Shown piece after piece: positions 20,897 through 32,108 of a stretch of 64,000 bases of DNA (position 1 is its first letter; each line of letters opens with the position of its first letter). The stretch is taken from assembly GCA_026214975.1 (NCBI GenBank), contig CM047805.1, positions 115,191,845-115,255,844 on the forward strand, in the 5' to 3' direction. The notes below the pieces were generated by a model. The model worked only from the letters and a program-made list of their open reading frames with translations, made no database searches and was not told the DNA's origin. The stretch comes from Gentiana macrophylla. Its lineage: Eukaryota; Streptophyta; Magnoliopsida; Gentianales; Gentianaceae. Made by a program: the position numbers and the translations under genes.

Positions 20897-23208
20897 TTAA
20901 TGCATTTTAGGTACCCAAACCTGTTTGGGACCATAGTGGTCAGTGGCAAGCATGACCCTTGGTATGTTTCCATAAGGTCTTCTCCTGAATGTGTCATACT
21001 TTGGTTCATACATGTATTCCACACATCCATAAGTTCTAACAGTAGGTTGTGTAGGAATCACATATGTTTTCTGGCCTTTTGGTTTATAATGTTGTTTGAA
21101 GTGATTCTTGGTGTTAGAAGCATTAGTATAACCATTTGTTTGCTGTCTGTTAGGAACATCCCTGTAATATGGAGTCTGCTGAGGTCCCTGCTGAGGCCTT
21201 TTATAAGTCCTCTGCTGAGTCCTTTGCTGATTCCATTGCTTAGGTTTTACCCTAGCAGCATGGTTGTACTTACTGTTTCTAGCATTAGATGCAGGAATAT
21301 TCCAATCATCATCAGTGGGGAAGAGTCTACCCTTCCCCCTGAGATAAATATCCCTTAAATGATTAACATTTTTGGGTTTAGGATTCTTATCCTTGGAATA
21401 TTTCTGTTTCTTACCCTTCTGTGGTCCAGCAGACTTGGTAGTAGGTCTGCTATTAGCAGGCTTAGAAGGCACAACAGTCCTATTTTTAGATTTACTCTTT
21501 TTATTAGGAGCTGTTGATTTCTTTGACTTCTGATTTTGCTTCCTTGAAGCATTCTCATTGGGTTTTCTCGCCAAAGAACCTTCATTGGGAGTTGGATCTA
21601 GTGCGGTACAAACTTAGGACCAATCCTGGTACTAGGTTCAGTGACCTTACTGGATCCACTCTTGTTAGAGTGTTGACCTCCAAATCCAAGCCCTGTTCTA
21701 TCACCATAAGGCTTTTCAGATTTGTATGAAGCAGAGGAACCATATGGTTCAAGAGAGATTGGGGTGATGGATGATCGGTGAGGCTTACACCGATTCTCGT
21801 CCAACATCTTTTCCTTACCTTTGAGAACCCTTAATTCAAGCTTTCAATCTTCCAACTTCTAACTCAAGAGCTTTTTTCACCTGCACAATCTCATAACCAG
21901 ATTGTATTATCCTCGATTGATTAAGGATGGCATCCAAAGTCTCATTATTGTTAGAATTTCTAGGATTTGAACCACAAGTTGATTCATGATCACTTCCAAC
22001 AGAGTATTGATAGATACAAGTGTTGTATACCTCCTCGATTTCATCCATATTGGCCATCAAAGCATAATCTTCCATATCAAAGAACTTGATCTTTGTGTCA
22101 TCCGATTCATTTCCTTTCGATTCCACTTCATACCCTCGATTCATCTTCAAAGAACCATAGCCTTCTTGCCATGTCTTCTTTGTTGACTATTGGTCTTGAT
22201 GAGTCCGACAATCGTGTCTAAAATGTCCAGGCTTCTTGCGGTTGAAGCAAAGATAATCGAGTTCCTTGCCTTGTTTTAACTCGGACGATCCAGGTTTGAA
22301 GTGTCCTGGTTTCTTGCAATGAAAGCACTGAGATAGTCATTAGCTTTCTTTGGTTCTTCTTTCCTTCCTTCTTTCAAGAGGCCTCTTTGTGAAATTTCTT
22401 GAAGGGCCTTTCCAGTTTTTTCATCATCGATTTTCTTGCTCAAGAGGGCAATCTGCTCTTGCATTTCATCCAGCGAGATCATCTTGTCCTCCTGATGTTT
22501 CTTCTTGATGTGAAGCAGCCAATGCAAGTGGTATTTGGCTCTTCCTTTTCGCCTCAGTACAAGCTTTTGCTAAATTCATAAGCCTTGAGATCGAAAACAA
22601 TTTGAAGGTATCTTCTTCATGCAACTTTCTCATTTCTTCAATTGCAATCACCTTCATTTTCCAAACATCTTTTGCAGTAGAGCTTCCAAGATTTTGGTGT
22701 TTATTTCCTCTTTTGAATAACTTACACTCAAGCAGGTAAGTTCATCCAGATTGCATTGAATCTTGATTCCATTTGCTCAATGGTTTCATTTGGCAAAGAT
22801 CTTGAACTTTTGAAACCTTTTTAGCTACACCGATTTTATTCTTCTTTATTGCATCGATTGCCTTCACAGATCAAATGTATCTTGTCCCAAAGTTCCTTTG
22901 CATTTTTGCAATCTTTAACCTTCATGTACATATTGCTATCCAAGGTTCTATAAATGATATCAATAGCAATGTTGTTGAGGTTTGCTCTTTTTCTATCTTC
23001 TGCATTCCATTCTCTTTTGGTTTAGGAATGTACTCGGTTGTGTCACCCATATTTATCGCCTTGGAAATCTCCAAAGTGGTCCATCGGTTAGTACATCCAT
23101 CATCTCATCATGAGTTGCGGCAAGGTAAGCCTGCATTCGACGTTTATACTCATCAAATCTATCTAGAGAGCACATCAGCATAGTTCTAGCATACTGTGTG
23201 TTATCCAT
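20897..23208 (-). pseudogene. Element B gag with zinc knuckles
   Basis: The ATG at 23208 gives MDNTQYARTMLMCSLDRFDEYKRRM, the same style as gag of element A. Segments around 22657-22276 are helical. Near 22320-22200 two CCHC-like knuckles occur: CFHCKKPGHFKP, and CFNRKKPGHFRHDC with one Cys replaced. 21574-20897 is a long basic, Q/N-rich tail ending GPKQVWVPKMH. Gag packages the RNA. At least five frame breaks are present. Confidence 0.85.
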
Positions 23209-23300
23209 GATGCAAGTTTTGAAAATTAGTAACTTGAAAGAAAGTTTCAAAGAATTTTCACAAGCACAACAAGTAGGATTTCTTCAGAACAGAAGCACTG

Positions 23301-23313
23301 CTCCGATACCAAT
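23301..23313 (-). other. Element B primer-binding site
   Basis: On the minus strand ATTGGTATCGGAGCAGTG follows the 5' LTR. It matches the initiator-Met site TGGTATCAGAGC except for CAG-to-CGG, the kind of change that recurs through this element. Confidence 0.78.
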
Positions 23314-25025
23314 TGTTGGTCCCTTGAAAAGGCTTTGGTTAAGTTTAGAGGGGTGAATAAACTTAACACTTAAAACTTTGGAGTTTAACAGAAGAACTCA
23401 GCAGAACTCTGCGATACTTGAAGAGTCTGTTGAGACCTCGATAACCTGGCCGATAAATGATGAGTCTCATCGATGATTCGATTCTTCTTTGAATTTGTGC
23501 AAATGGAATAATATCAAAATTAAGCCTTGTTACTTGTTGTTAAGTATGATACCAAGTATTAGATACTCAGTGGTGTATGTGTGTGATTTCAGTTGCTAGA
23601 TTCAGTAGGTTGATGTGTAAAATAAACTAAGTGCATAATGTAAATGTTGAAAGTAAATAGCAAAGTGTTATAGTGGTTCAGGTGGTGTAATCTCTGTCAC
23701 CCATTCTTCTTCACGTGATGTTGGAGGAAATTCACTAGAGATCTTTGGTGTAGCTTTTACAAAGATTCCTAAGTTGTTTGTCCTTCACCAATAACTATGG
23801 CTTCACAAATCGAAACCGGGAACATGTAGGATTGTCGCTCCCGAGTCTTCCACTTGGTCCTTGAAGGGTAGGATTGCCTCTTCACCACCTCCACCACAAA
23901 CAACGAGTCTTTCACACCCAACAGATGCTTCATTTGTCTTCAAGAGGTTCTTTATAAAATAATGATTGAATCAAATAAATGATTGATTTTGACTTTGATT
24001 AGGATGAAGTAATCGCAGCCTTGCAGGCTTCAAGTGTGTATGCTTGATATAGCTTGAATGTAGAATACACTTGAAGAAATTCTCTGGATCAGTAGCTTTA
24101 TGCTCAGTAAGTTCAGTAGGGTGTTTTTCAGCTCAGTATTATTTCTTCAAAATTTGTTATTTTTCATCATCTTGTTTCTGAGTTGAAAGTCCTCTATTTA
24201 TATGTAGGAATGCATGTGACTTGTATTTAAAATTCAAATGTAACCGTTCCTTGTTTTTGTCCCATCTGATTTGCGTTCTGTCACTATTCATAGGATCGAC
24301 ATCGCCGTAATTCCTTTTTGTGATGCGATCTGTCCCACCCTTTGACTTGTATCCAATGGATAGAAACATAAATCATCCTAACGCTCTTTTAATCTCACCT
24401 TTGATTTTCTTGATAAGTCGAGGTAGTTGGCTCGTCCTTATCCATGTAATCTTCCAATATAATCTTGATTTAAATGAGGTATATATATCAAGAGGTTCAT
24501 CATCTGTGAAGTACCTATCGATCATTTGAAACGACAATTTCTTTGTGTATAAAATGTAATGCAAATTGATTTCTTTTATCTAACTTTTATTTGTGAAGTT
24601 AGATTACACATTTTTAATTATAACCAAGTTCCAAACATCATCCAACTTATGGAACTTAGACCTTTTGACACAAGGTATATGTAATCAGTTTAGGTCATCA
24701 TGACTTGCCTAAATTCGATTCCATATCCTTGACTTTAATTACTAAGTTTGATCCCTTAGCCTTCAGAATCGAGTTTGAGCCTCTCCTTCGGGCCTCTGAG
24801 TCTTCAAGAGAGTTCCCGACTAGTCTACATCGACCTATCTACCCTATCGACCTAGATTAGTCTCTGGCCGATGAAGTCACCGACTATTACAAAGGCTTGT
24901 TTGATCAAACCTATTTATGAATCAAACTCTAATAAACCTATACAATTGATCTAGACATCTTTTTGCCTTTGCACTATAACAGCTAGTATGGCACTCATCA
25001 TCAAAACTAAGAAATAAGTCCAACA
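23314..25025 (-). mobile_element. Element B 5' LTR
   Basis: This 1,712-bp LTR is the partner of 11208-12933. A minus-strand TATAAATAG is at 24195-24202. Compared with the partner it has runs of perfect identity, interrupted at many CTG, CTGA or CAG sites that here read TCG, CCGA or CG. Because LTRs are identical at insertion, these are later changes or errors. Confidence 0.93.
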
Positions 25026-25030
25026 CTGAT

Positions 25031-26956
25031 CATGAAGAAGAACTTGTTGCTGCTGAAGAGAATTTGGAAACTGAGCTTACCATCCAGTTTCTTTGATTGA
25101 AACGGAAACCAGCATAATCCCAGTTGTTGCTGAAGGAGAAACCAGCAAAATTGATCTAGTGATAGCTGAAGAATCTGAAAGAATTGAGGCTCCTGAGGAA
25201 TCTGATCTGGAGATTACAAGAGAAAGTGAAGTAATCCCAACTCCGTCTGAATCATCTGTTAACATTGGAGAATTGATAGTAGCTGACTGCAAGAAACTGC
25301 ACGCTTATCATAATTGGAAACTTAGCTCCATATCAAATCAAAGAAGTCAGTTAGCAGAAATGGAAATCACGGAGAAATAGGTGTTCAATCTTTACAACAT
25401 CACTCATTTGTCCGAACTGATCAATACTGATGAATTTTTGAACAATCGATATGCGTTGATCAGAGACAGTCATTGGAAGAGAACTGTAACAGGAGGAAGT
25501 TCTAAGAAAGATGACAATGACGATGATGATGATTCACAGGGAGATCCTAATTTGCAAAGAGTAATTCTCGCCTCTATTCAAGAAAATGATCAGAACATTG
25601 ATGTTAATGATGAAGATGACTCAGAAGAAAGTAGTGGAGATTCAGATTCGAAAACTCGGTCGAATCAAAACTAAGAAAAGGAAGGCGATCGTCCCAATCA
25701 AGCTAGTAGTCCCCAAACCGACTAAACTATGCGTGAGATAGCGGAGAGAGGTCAATTTGTTGAAGCTTGTGAAGAATATGATGATGATTTCGATGTAGAA
25801 ATATCACGATTCATGAGGAATTGATCATCAAATCTGGAAGAATTAAGAAGACAATCTGAGGAGAGAAGAAAGTTTGTGGAATACAAAGAGAAACTCAAGA
25901 AGATTGTTTTACTCCTATTAAAGAAACAAAAGTGATGAAGCTAGAGCAAGTAAAGTTGAAGAACAAAAGCTAAACCGACAAAGACATTCCTACACAGGTT
26001 GATATTATCAAGTTTTATCACAATGAGCTGATACGTATTCAGAAAGATGATATAAGTTTATTTGGAAAAGTGTTAAAGTCCTTGGAAGAAAGCAAGACTG
26101 AGAGGACTAACATGGAGAAGATATTGGATAATGTTAGAAGCAATTGTCAGAATACCTTGATTGAGATTCGTAAAACAACCATTGAGAATGATTCAAGGAA
26201 AGTTGAAACAACAGAGAGATGTCAAGGCATTCTCAATAACTTGGTTGACAGAATGTTTTTACTGGAGAATGGAATGAAGGATTCAGTTGTTGCACAGACC
26301 ATATTGGCATCAAATCAACAACATCTAAACTCATATATCAAGAGTTTGATCGATAAAGATGATGTCAATAAGGGGGGAAGTTTAGATATGTTAAAAGTCA
26401 ATGAGCTAGATATGCCAAAAGTTATAGAAAGCATTGATGATAAACAGGTCGAACTGAAGAAAGCTAGAGGAGATTTTACCGATGAGGAAATGGAGCTAAT
26501 TGCAAATTTTGCTGAACCTACTGAGAAAAGACTTCGTCTAGATTCTCGTCGTTACAACATTTTTAAAGACATGCCCTTGAGAGAAGGAGAATCAAGAGAA
26601 CAATCCTTATCAAGTTTTCTGAGTATGAAAAAGATTAGTATGCATTTCTGGCACAAATTGAGCAAATGGGAGAGAAATGGCACTTTAGAGAAAGTCTCAG
26701 AAAAGGTTGAGAAAATTTGAACCTAAGTTTGTGATGGAATTATGAAAACTCAAGCACAAGCGAAAGATCGAGACAAATTTTGTTTGTGTTTGCTGTTCTT
26801 TTCAAAAGCAAATTTTTCAGTAAACACAATATGTCCAAGTCATGGAATATCAATGCAAATATTCATGGAATTGAAAGCACAGCTACAAATGAAGCCATGA
26901 GGGAGTATGCTGAAAGTTATGACAACAAATTCAGTGAAGCTGAAGGAAAAGTTCAC
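25031..26956 (+). pseudogene. Element A extra ORF, 3' segment
   Basis: This is the continuation of 9729-11207 across the B insertion: the frame resumes after the CTGAT duplication, with a one-base loss near 25080. 25093-25378 is acidic; a TAG at 25378-25380 separates it in frame from 25381-25674, which ends in a DDDDD and S/D-rich stretch. 26070-26720 looks like a coiled coil (MLKSLEESKTERTNMEKILD). The last part near 26830-26950 is polar. Acidic middle plus coiled-coil C-terminus parallels element B. The CACTA element truncates it at 26956. Confidence 0.6.
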
Positions 26957-27060
26957 CACTACAAGAAAAAGTGGTTTTAATGAGGGGAATTTTATAACGG
27001 GAGGTAAATTTCGTCATTAAATGATTGTATTAATTATGGTAAAAGAATTAGATGACTAAC
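26957..27060 (+). repeat. CACTA left terminal and subterminal repeats
   Basis: The terminal inverted repeat starts at 26957. It is followed by TAATGAGGGGAAT, TAACGGGAGG and TTCGTCATTAAATGA elements. Confidence 0.8.
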
Positions 27061-27464
27061 TATTATTTCCTTCATTATTGATCCCAAATTCCCTCATTAT
27101 GTTATATGAAAAATTTCCTCTCATTATCGTAACTTTTTTATTTTTAAAATGTTTATTGTCTTAAAAAAATCCTTTTTTAAGGAAGAAAAAAATTCCCTGA
27201 ATAATAATTAAACGTATATAAATATAAAATCTTTCTCAAACACCACCCCAAACCCCCAAATTGACGGATCCCAAAATCAAACATCTTCGACCTAACCTCC
27301 GACCTAACCTCCGACCTCTACCCAACCGCTACCTTTCTCTGCATTCTTCAACCCTCCTACGCCTTTGTCAATCCTCTTCTACTTCTTTCACTTTCTCCTC
27401 TCCGACGAGTCTTTCCTCTTCCGGCCAGGCCACACCTTTCATCGGAGTTGGACAAATAAGGGAG

Positions 27465-28470
27465 ATGGTGGGTTCAGGAGCATCATCGGAAAGGAGCAAA
27501 GAAGCAGTAGGGATGATGGCCCTTCACGACGCTCGTAGATATATTTGTCTCAATACAGACTGGATTTACTTTGTCTTCTGGACCATTCATCCTTGCATGT
27601 ACGCTTTCTCCTCTTTCATATTTCTCTGTTCTTGTTTTCTCTTTGTGTCTTTTACGGGACTATGAAGCCCACATGTCCTAAAGTTGCAGTGCTTTTCTTG
27701 AATATGAATGTGACATTTTTCACCAGTGTTCATTTTGTATTAAAACCTCAAACATACCCTCAATGCTATTATTTATTTAGAATTTTATTTTATATATTCA
27801 TGTTAATCTTTCTTGTGGATTTGTTGCAGGAGAGTAAGAGGAGGCAATGGCTGCAAATTTGGGGATGATAATGGTAGTTTGTAAGTATCCTTGTACTATT
27901 AATTACAAGCAGGTTACTTAAGCTGATGAGAGAGTAAAATTTATGTTGTTGTTTTGAAATGTGACTATGAGATTAAAAGAAGTCTTGCTCTTTACTGTTT
28001 ATTTTTGTGATTTGGGAGGTGATTGATTAATTTTCTGCAAAACTTGTAAGAATGGTTTTTAATTTATTATTCTGCTTGTGCAGGATGTCGATGTGGGAAG
28101 ATGGGTTCTGCAGAGGAAGAACATGAGAGTGTTTGGATGAGACAATAGGGAAGAAGCTGTCCGAAAAGCCTTCAGCAAAATGTCTAGTTAATTATATAAT
28201 TATATAATTATGGAGAAGGGTCGGTACTTGGTAGGTGCTTTTGTATGTATTTAGGTTTTAAATAACAAAAGTTTTGTCTCTCACAACTCTCCTCCCAGCT
28301 GGATTGACTAAATATCAGGACTTTAGTTAAAACAAAAGTCAGAAGATAATCTTTGGTGTATCTCTACAAGGAAAAGAAATAAATGATTGGCCAATTTTGA
28401 CTGCAGTTTGATGGGGAAAGTTGCTTCTTCATAAATGGGTATTCAAAGATCCAGCTTAATTTGAACCAAA
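27465..28470 (+). pseudogene. Captured bHLH-MYC_N-domain gene fragment (exons 1-4)
   Basis: Four exon-like blocks are read with GT-AG borders: 27465-27598 (MVGSGASSERSKEAVGMMAL...CLNTDW), 27830-27880 (RVRGGNGCKFGDDNGSL), from 28084 (MSMWEDGFCRGR, then in other frames VRKAFSKMS and LYNY), and from about 28408 (LMGKVAS, HKWVFKDPA). Exon phases 1-2 and 2-3 join in frame. The blocks match, from memory, the N-terminal region of plant bHLH-MYC_N proteins related to LONESOME HIGHWAY-like/WNK-related proteins. Intact relatives are plant regulators; this copy has stops (TGA after GRT, TAA in the fourth block). Confidence 0.68.
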
Positions 28471-29039
28471 TATCTAGAATTATTCGCAGAATTCATTATT
28501 TGTTTCATTTGACCTACATAGTACATATAGCACCTTGGTGTTGCAACACCGGGTTAGGTTTTCTTTTTGCTTTATATTCTTTTCTGGTGGTCGTTTTGTT
28601 TTCTTACTCTTCAAATATGTCATTTTACTTATATTACTGTCATAGATTGAAGCATGTATTAGTGGTAACCTTCGTTTCTTAATCAGGTTGTTCCTTAAAG
28701 TGTTTAAATACTGTAAATGATATGGAACAATCCATTTTCTACCAAGAAGGAGAGCAATCATCTCTTTCAATAAATCAAATACTGAAAAGTAGTTACTTTA
28801 TTGTAAATGTTTGTATATTTTACTTGGTGTTAGAAAGTAGAAAGCATGCACTTAGTGCCTTGAAAACTAAAAAGAGTCTTCATGCTTGTTTCAATCTTCA
28901 AGTTTATCATGATAAAATGATCTAAGATCGGAAAATTTATATTCGAATTGCTTTATTAGATGGCTTCCTATATTGAAACCGTCCTCTCTATTTTATTATT
29001 TGTGTTTGAGGAGTAGAGCTTTCCATACTTTTGGTTATT

Positions 29040-29130
29040 TTAGGCTGATCTCTCATTCCAAGAGATATTGGAAATTGATATGGAGTGCTTCGAGCTATGC
29101 AGCTTGGCGTCTTGCAAGACCATGTAACTT
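29040..29130 (+). pseudogene. Possible further fragment of the captured gene
   Basis: Around 29095-29125 the bases translate to an LQLG.SCK-like reading after a frame correction. This would correspond to the LLQLGSCK segment downstream in the same gene family. The match is short and weak. Confidence 0.25.
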
Positions 29131-30002
29131 TTGACAGTCTATGATGGTACACTTTTATAGTCAATTCCATTGTATTAAAGCTGGTGTGATGAAGTGCATC
29201 TTTTAAATGAGTACTTTCATGTTTTGTTCTGACACTTGGACTGCTGGAAGGATCAGGAAAAAGATTGTCTTGGCGTTATATCCTATGATATTATTTTCCA
29301 TGTATACAGAGATTTTAGAAGGAAGTCTAGGTGTTGGAAAGGCCAATTTATTTGCTTAAATTCAAAAATATTCTTGGCATAAGGTTGTGCGGCTAAACAT
29401 GTCTAATCATGGTATTTTTTATTAGTATAATAATTTTGCATTATTTTACTCCTGTTGCATGCTTTCTGCCTTCTAGAACATCAATTTATTTCATATTCCT
29501 CGATTCTTATGTTTACCTAGAGGCACATATTATGGATCTACCGGGTTCAGATTTACCCGTAGAGTGTGATGTGGGAATGCAATTTGCATTGTCTGATCAA
29601 GGTTGTACAAGGATACGGATTATCCAAAAACCGAACTGAATTGTTGTAATTCGGTTCAGTTAATGAATACCCCAGCCCCGGTTCGATTTCAATTCATGTA
29701 ATAGAGAAACCGAAAAATTCGGTTCGGTTATAATTAGTGCTCTTGTTTTTGAAACTATCAATACTCTTGTTTAAAACATTAAATTGTGTCTATAGGATGT
29801 CAGTCTCACTCTTACAATTTTAGTCCTGAGTGTTTTGTTTTGTTAACAAAAATGAAATATAAGTTGGATCATAGTATTTTCAATGCCAGGTCAAATCTTA
29901 TAAGATATCACATAGTTGTAAATGCTTGTTCCTCAAGTATAGTTTATTAGGCTACGACTTTATGTATTCTTTTATTTTTTCAAGAGAATTGAATGGCTGT
30001 TT

Positions 30003-30677
30003 TTGCGGCAGCCATGAATTGCAAGTGCATTTCAAAAATTGAAGGTTGAGCAGATCAAGTTTATTGATGACCGGCTTCAGAAGAACATTTTTTCGAGCAA
30101 AGGTATGTGGTGTTCCTCCCAACGTGTAGCATGTATATCATCTGTTTCAGATTTAATATTTTGTGTGTTTTTCATGTAGGATGGTGCATAATATGGTTAT
30201 GGTGCAAAAGCATGAGAAGTTTTAGGCCAGGTCAAGGGCAAGTATGTATCTGTCTTGTATGATATGTTATATATTTGCATTTGTCTTTCCATTGCTTTTA
30301 TCATTATCTCATGTTGCTATTTGATTATCTTGTGTTGACTCTGTAACAAGGGATTGGAACCACATAGAACAATGGAAGTGGAATGGATTGCTATAGTGTT
30401 CTCCCACACCACTCAAACTATGCAGCAGTATTACAGGAAATTCTCTAACACTATTGAGCAGCAATTTATTTGTCATTAGGCATTTCTTTGGTTCTTCTTA
30501 AAATTTAAGTATTTTTTAACTTCATTTTTTTGGTTGGCTGTCAGGGTAGGATGCATTGCAACAATGCCTTTTATTTCTCCGGTGTTCATTGTACTGGTCT
30601 TGGTGAGTCTTATTCTCAAGAATCTAGTGCACTTAAGGTGAGGAAGATCATGCAGAGGGATGTTGAGCAAGTGTAAT
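30003..30677 (+). pseudogene. Possible second captured gene fragment
   Basis: An exon-like block near 30040-30103 reads KVEQIKFIDDRLQKNIFSSK and ends in AAAG/GTATGTGG, a good splice donor. A block at about 30552-30625 is hydrophobic (MPFISPVFIVLVLVSLIL) and could be a membrane segment. No family was recognised, and whether the blocks belong together is unknown. It lies between the captured gene and the right subterminal repeats. Confidence 0.3.
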
Positions 30678-31179
30678 TTCCTTTACTTGATTTTCTCCTC
30701 TTAGTTCTTTGCTTGCTGATGGATGTTTGCTTATTTTTTTCATTGACATATTGAAGTGGAAAACGTCGATAGAATGGGTGCTTTTTAGGATCTTATAGCA
30801 GTCTACTTCACTATATTGTATACCTTTCAGTTTGATTTTAGTGTGAATGTAACAATGTGCAGTCTACTATTTTCTTGTTTAGTTGATCTTGTTTTGGAAA
30901 ATTGAATTTTATCTATAGATCTTAAAGAGAAAGTTCACTACACTCCTTGAAGTATATTGTTTTTTTCTTTTGGAAAGTGTATGTTAATAACTTTGGAAGA
31001 CTGTGTTTTTTTTGTGGTATTGTTTATTCTCCTTATGATATTAGATTAATGACAAAAGTACGTCATTGACATGATCATTGATCGATCTTGTTTTGGTTTT
31101 AGTTTTAGTTTGGTGGTTTTTTGCCTATTTTTGGTTGCCATCATTGTTAATGAAATCTGTCGACATCAGGTATTGATTT

Positions 31180-31555
31180 AATCAGGGGGAAATGACCCTA
31201 TAATGACGGGATATAATGAGGAGGAATTCCATAATTATGTCATTAATTATTTAATGAGGGGAAAATAACCTAATAATGAGGGAATATTTTGTTATTAAAT
31301 GATGATTTAATGGGGGTCAAATGATTTGATAATGAGGGGATGATTTATCATTAAAAATGATGATTAATGACGGGAATATACCATTATAAAAGATGCCGTG
31401 GAATTAATGAGGGGCGGAGCTTTCCCGTCATTGTTTACTTTTACCGACGGAGGCTGCAATGAAGGAAAATTTCCCGTCATTAAAAGGCTTTAACGATGGG
31501 AATTGGACGTTTAATGACCGGAATTCCTCTCAGTAAAACCGATTTTCTTGTAGTG
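31180..31555 (-). repeat. CACTA right subterminal and terminal repeats
   Basis: A dense cluster of TAATGAGGGGAAAA, AATGACGGGAAT, TTTCCCGTCATTA and related motifs lies in both orientations before the terminal TTTTCTTGTAGTG. More than ten copies occur in 370 bp. Confidence 0.82.
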
Positions 31556-31588
31556 AGAAGCTGACACTTAGTTTCTTTTTATGTATTG
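31556..31588 (+). other. Residual element A internal sequence
   Basis: These 33 bases lie between the CACTA right end and the second X copy. They are presumed to be the continuation of A's internal region after 26956. No polypurine tract is present before the 3' LTR. Confidence 0.4.
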
Positions 31589-32108
31589 TAACTAGCTTTT
31601 ATTGACCAATATTGGCCTTTATGTGCCTTGTAGGCCACACTCTTTTCCTGAGGTCAAACTTAAGAATTGGTGTTAAGTTTATTGTGTAATTTGTAAATTA
31701 GTTCATCTCAATAACTTATCCTTTTTAAAGATATGATAATTCAATCTTATGTTGTGATTATAAAGATTAGTTTTATTATAAATATTTGTATGTACATTTC
31801 CAATTAGATTTATCAAATGCAATGTCGGTACGATGTATCAATAAAAACAAAATGTTTATGAACCCCTTCCAAAAAATGTTGAATTTGTGTCCATTCGTTA
31901 TTAACTCAACTTCCTATTTTGTAGAACTTGTACAAACCATATAGAATGATGATGAAATGTATCAAGATATAGATAAATCACATCAAACTTCTTGAAACAT
32001 AAGGTTCTATAATGATTTATCAATATAATGATAATAGATAAACATAATTTTTTACAGAAAAATCATAATTTAATCACCGCATAAAATTTTTAAATCTTTC
32101 TAAATCAT
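31589..32108. repeat. Second copy of A's left flank (X repeat)
   Basis: The sequence is nearly identical to 5675-6193, including the ATCAT target site (32104-32108), yet sits inside element A directly before its 3' LTR. A normal insertion would have polypurine tract and internal sequence here. Confidence 0.88.

Larger units (their letters stand above)
11208..25025 (-). mobile_element. Copia element B (SIRE-like), full-length, minus strand
   Basis: This 13.8-kb element has LTRs at 11208-12933 and 23314-25025, TG...CA ends, and duplications CTGAT on both sides. In its own direction, right to left, it carries 5' LTR, initiator-Met primer site, gag, protease, integrase, RT, RNase H, a long extra ORF, polypurine tract and 3' LTR. 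That order is Ty1/Copia; the extra ORF after pol suggests the SIRE/Maximus group. It sits in the extra ORF of element A and so is younger than A. Frameshifts break every gene, many at the CTG/CG differences noted in the findings. Confidence 0.93.
26957..31555. mobile_element. Non-autonomous CACTA (En/Spm-type) element with captured gene
   Basis: The left end is CACTACAAGAAAA and the right end is its exact complement TTTTCTTGTAGTG; imperfect similarity extends to about 33 bp. Subterminal regions are packed with TAATGAGGGGAAT and TTCCCGTCATTA motifs in both orientations, as expected for transposase-binding repeats. No transposase is encoded. The usual 3-bp duplication is not seen (CAC on the left, AGA on the right). 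It carries exon-like pieces of a plant gene. It lies in element A, so it is younger than A. Confidence 0.88.

Noticed and set aside
27261..27665. 134-aa plus-strand ORF as one protein
   Set aside because: It joins a leader, exon 1 and part of an intron of the captured gene; motif similarity stops at the splice donor near 27599.
29640..29730. Tandem CGGTTCGGTT words as a regulatory array
   Set aside because: Short, irregular and common in plant intergenic DNA; no association with a gene here.
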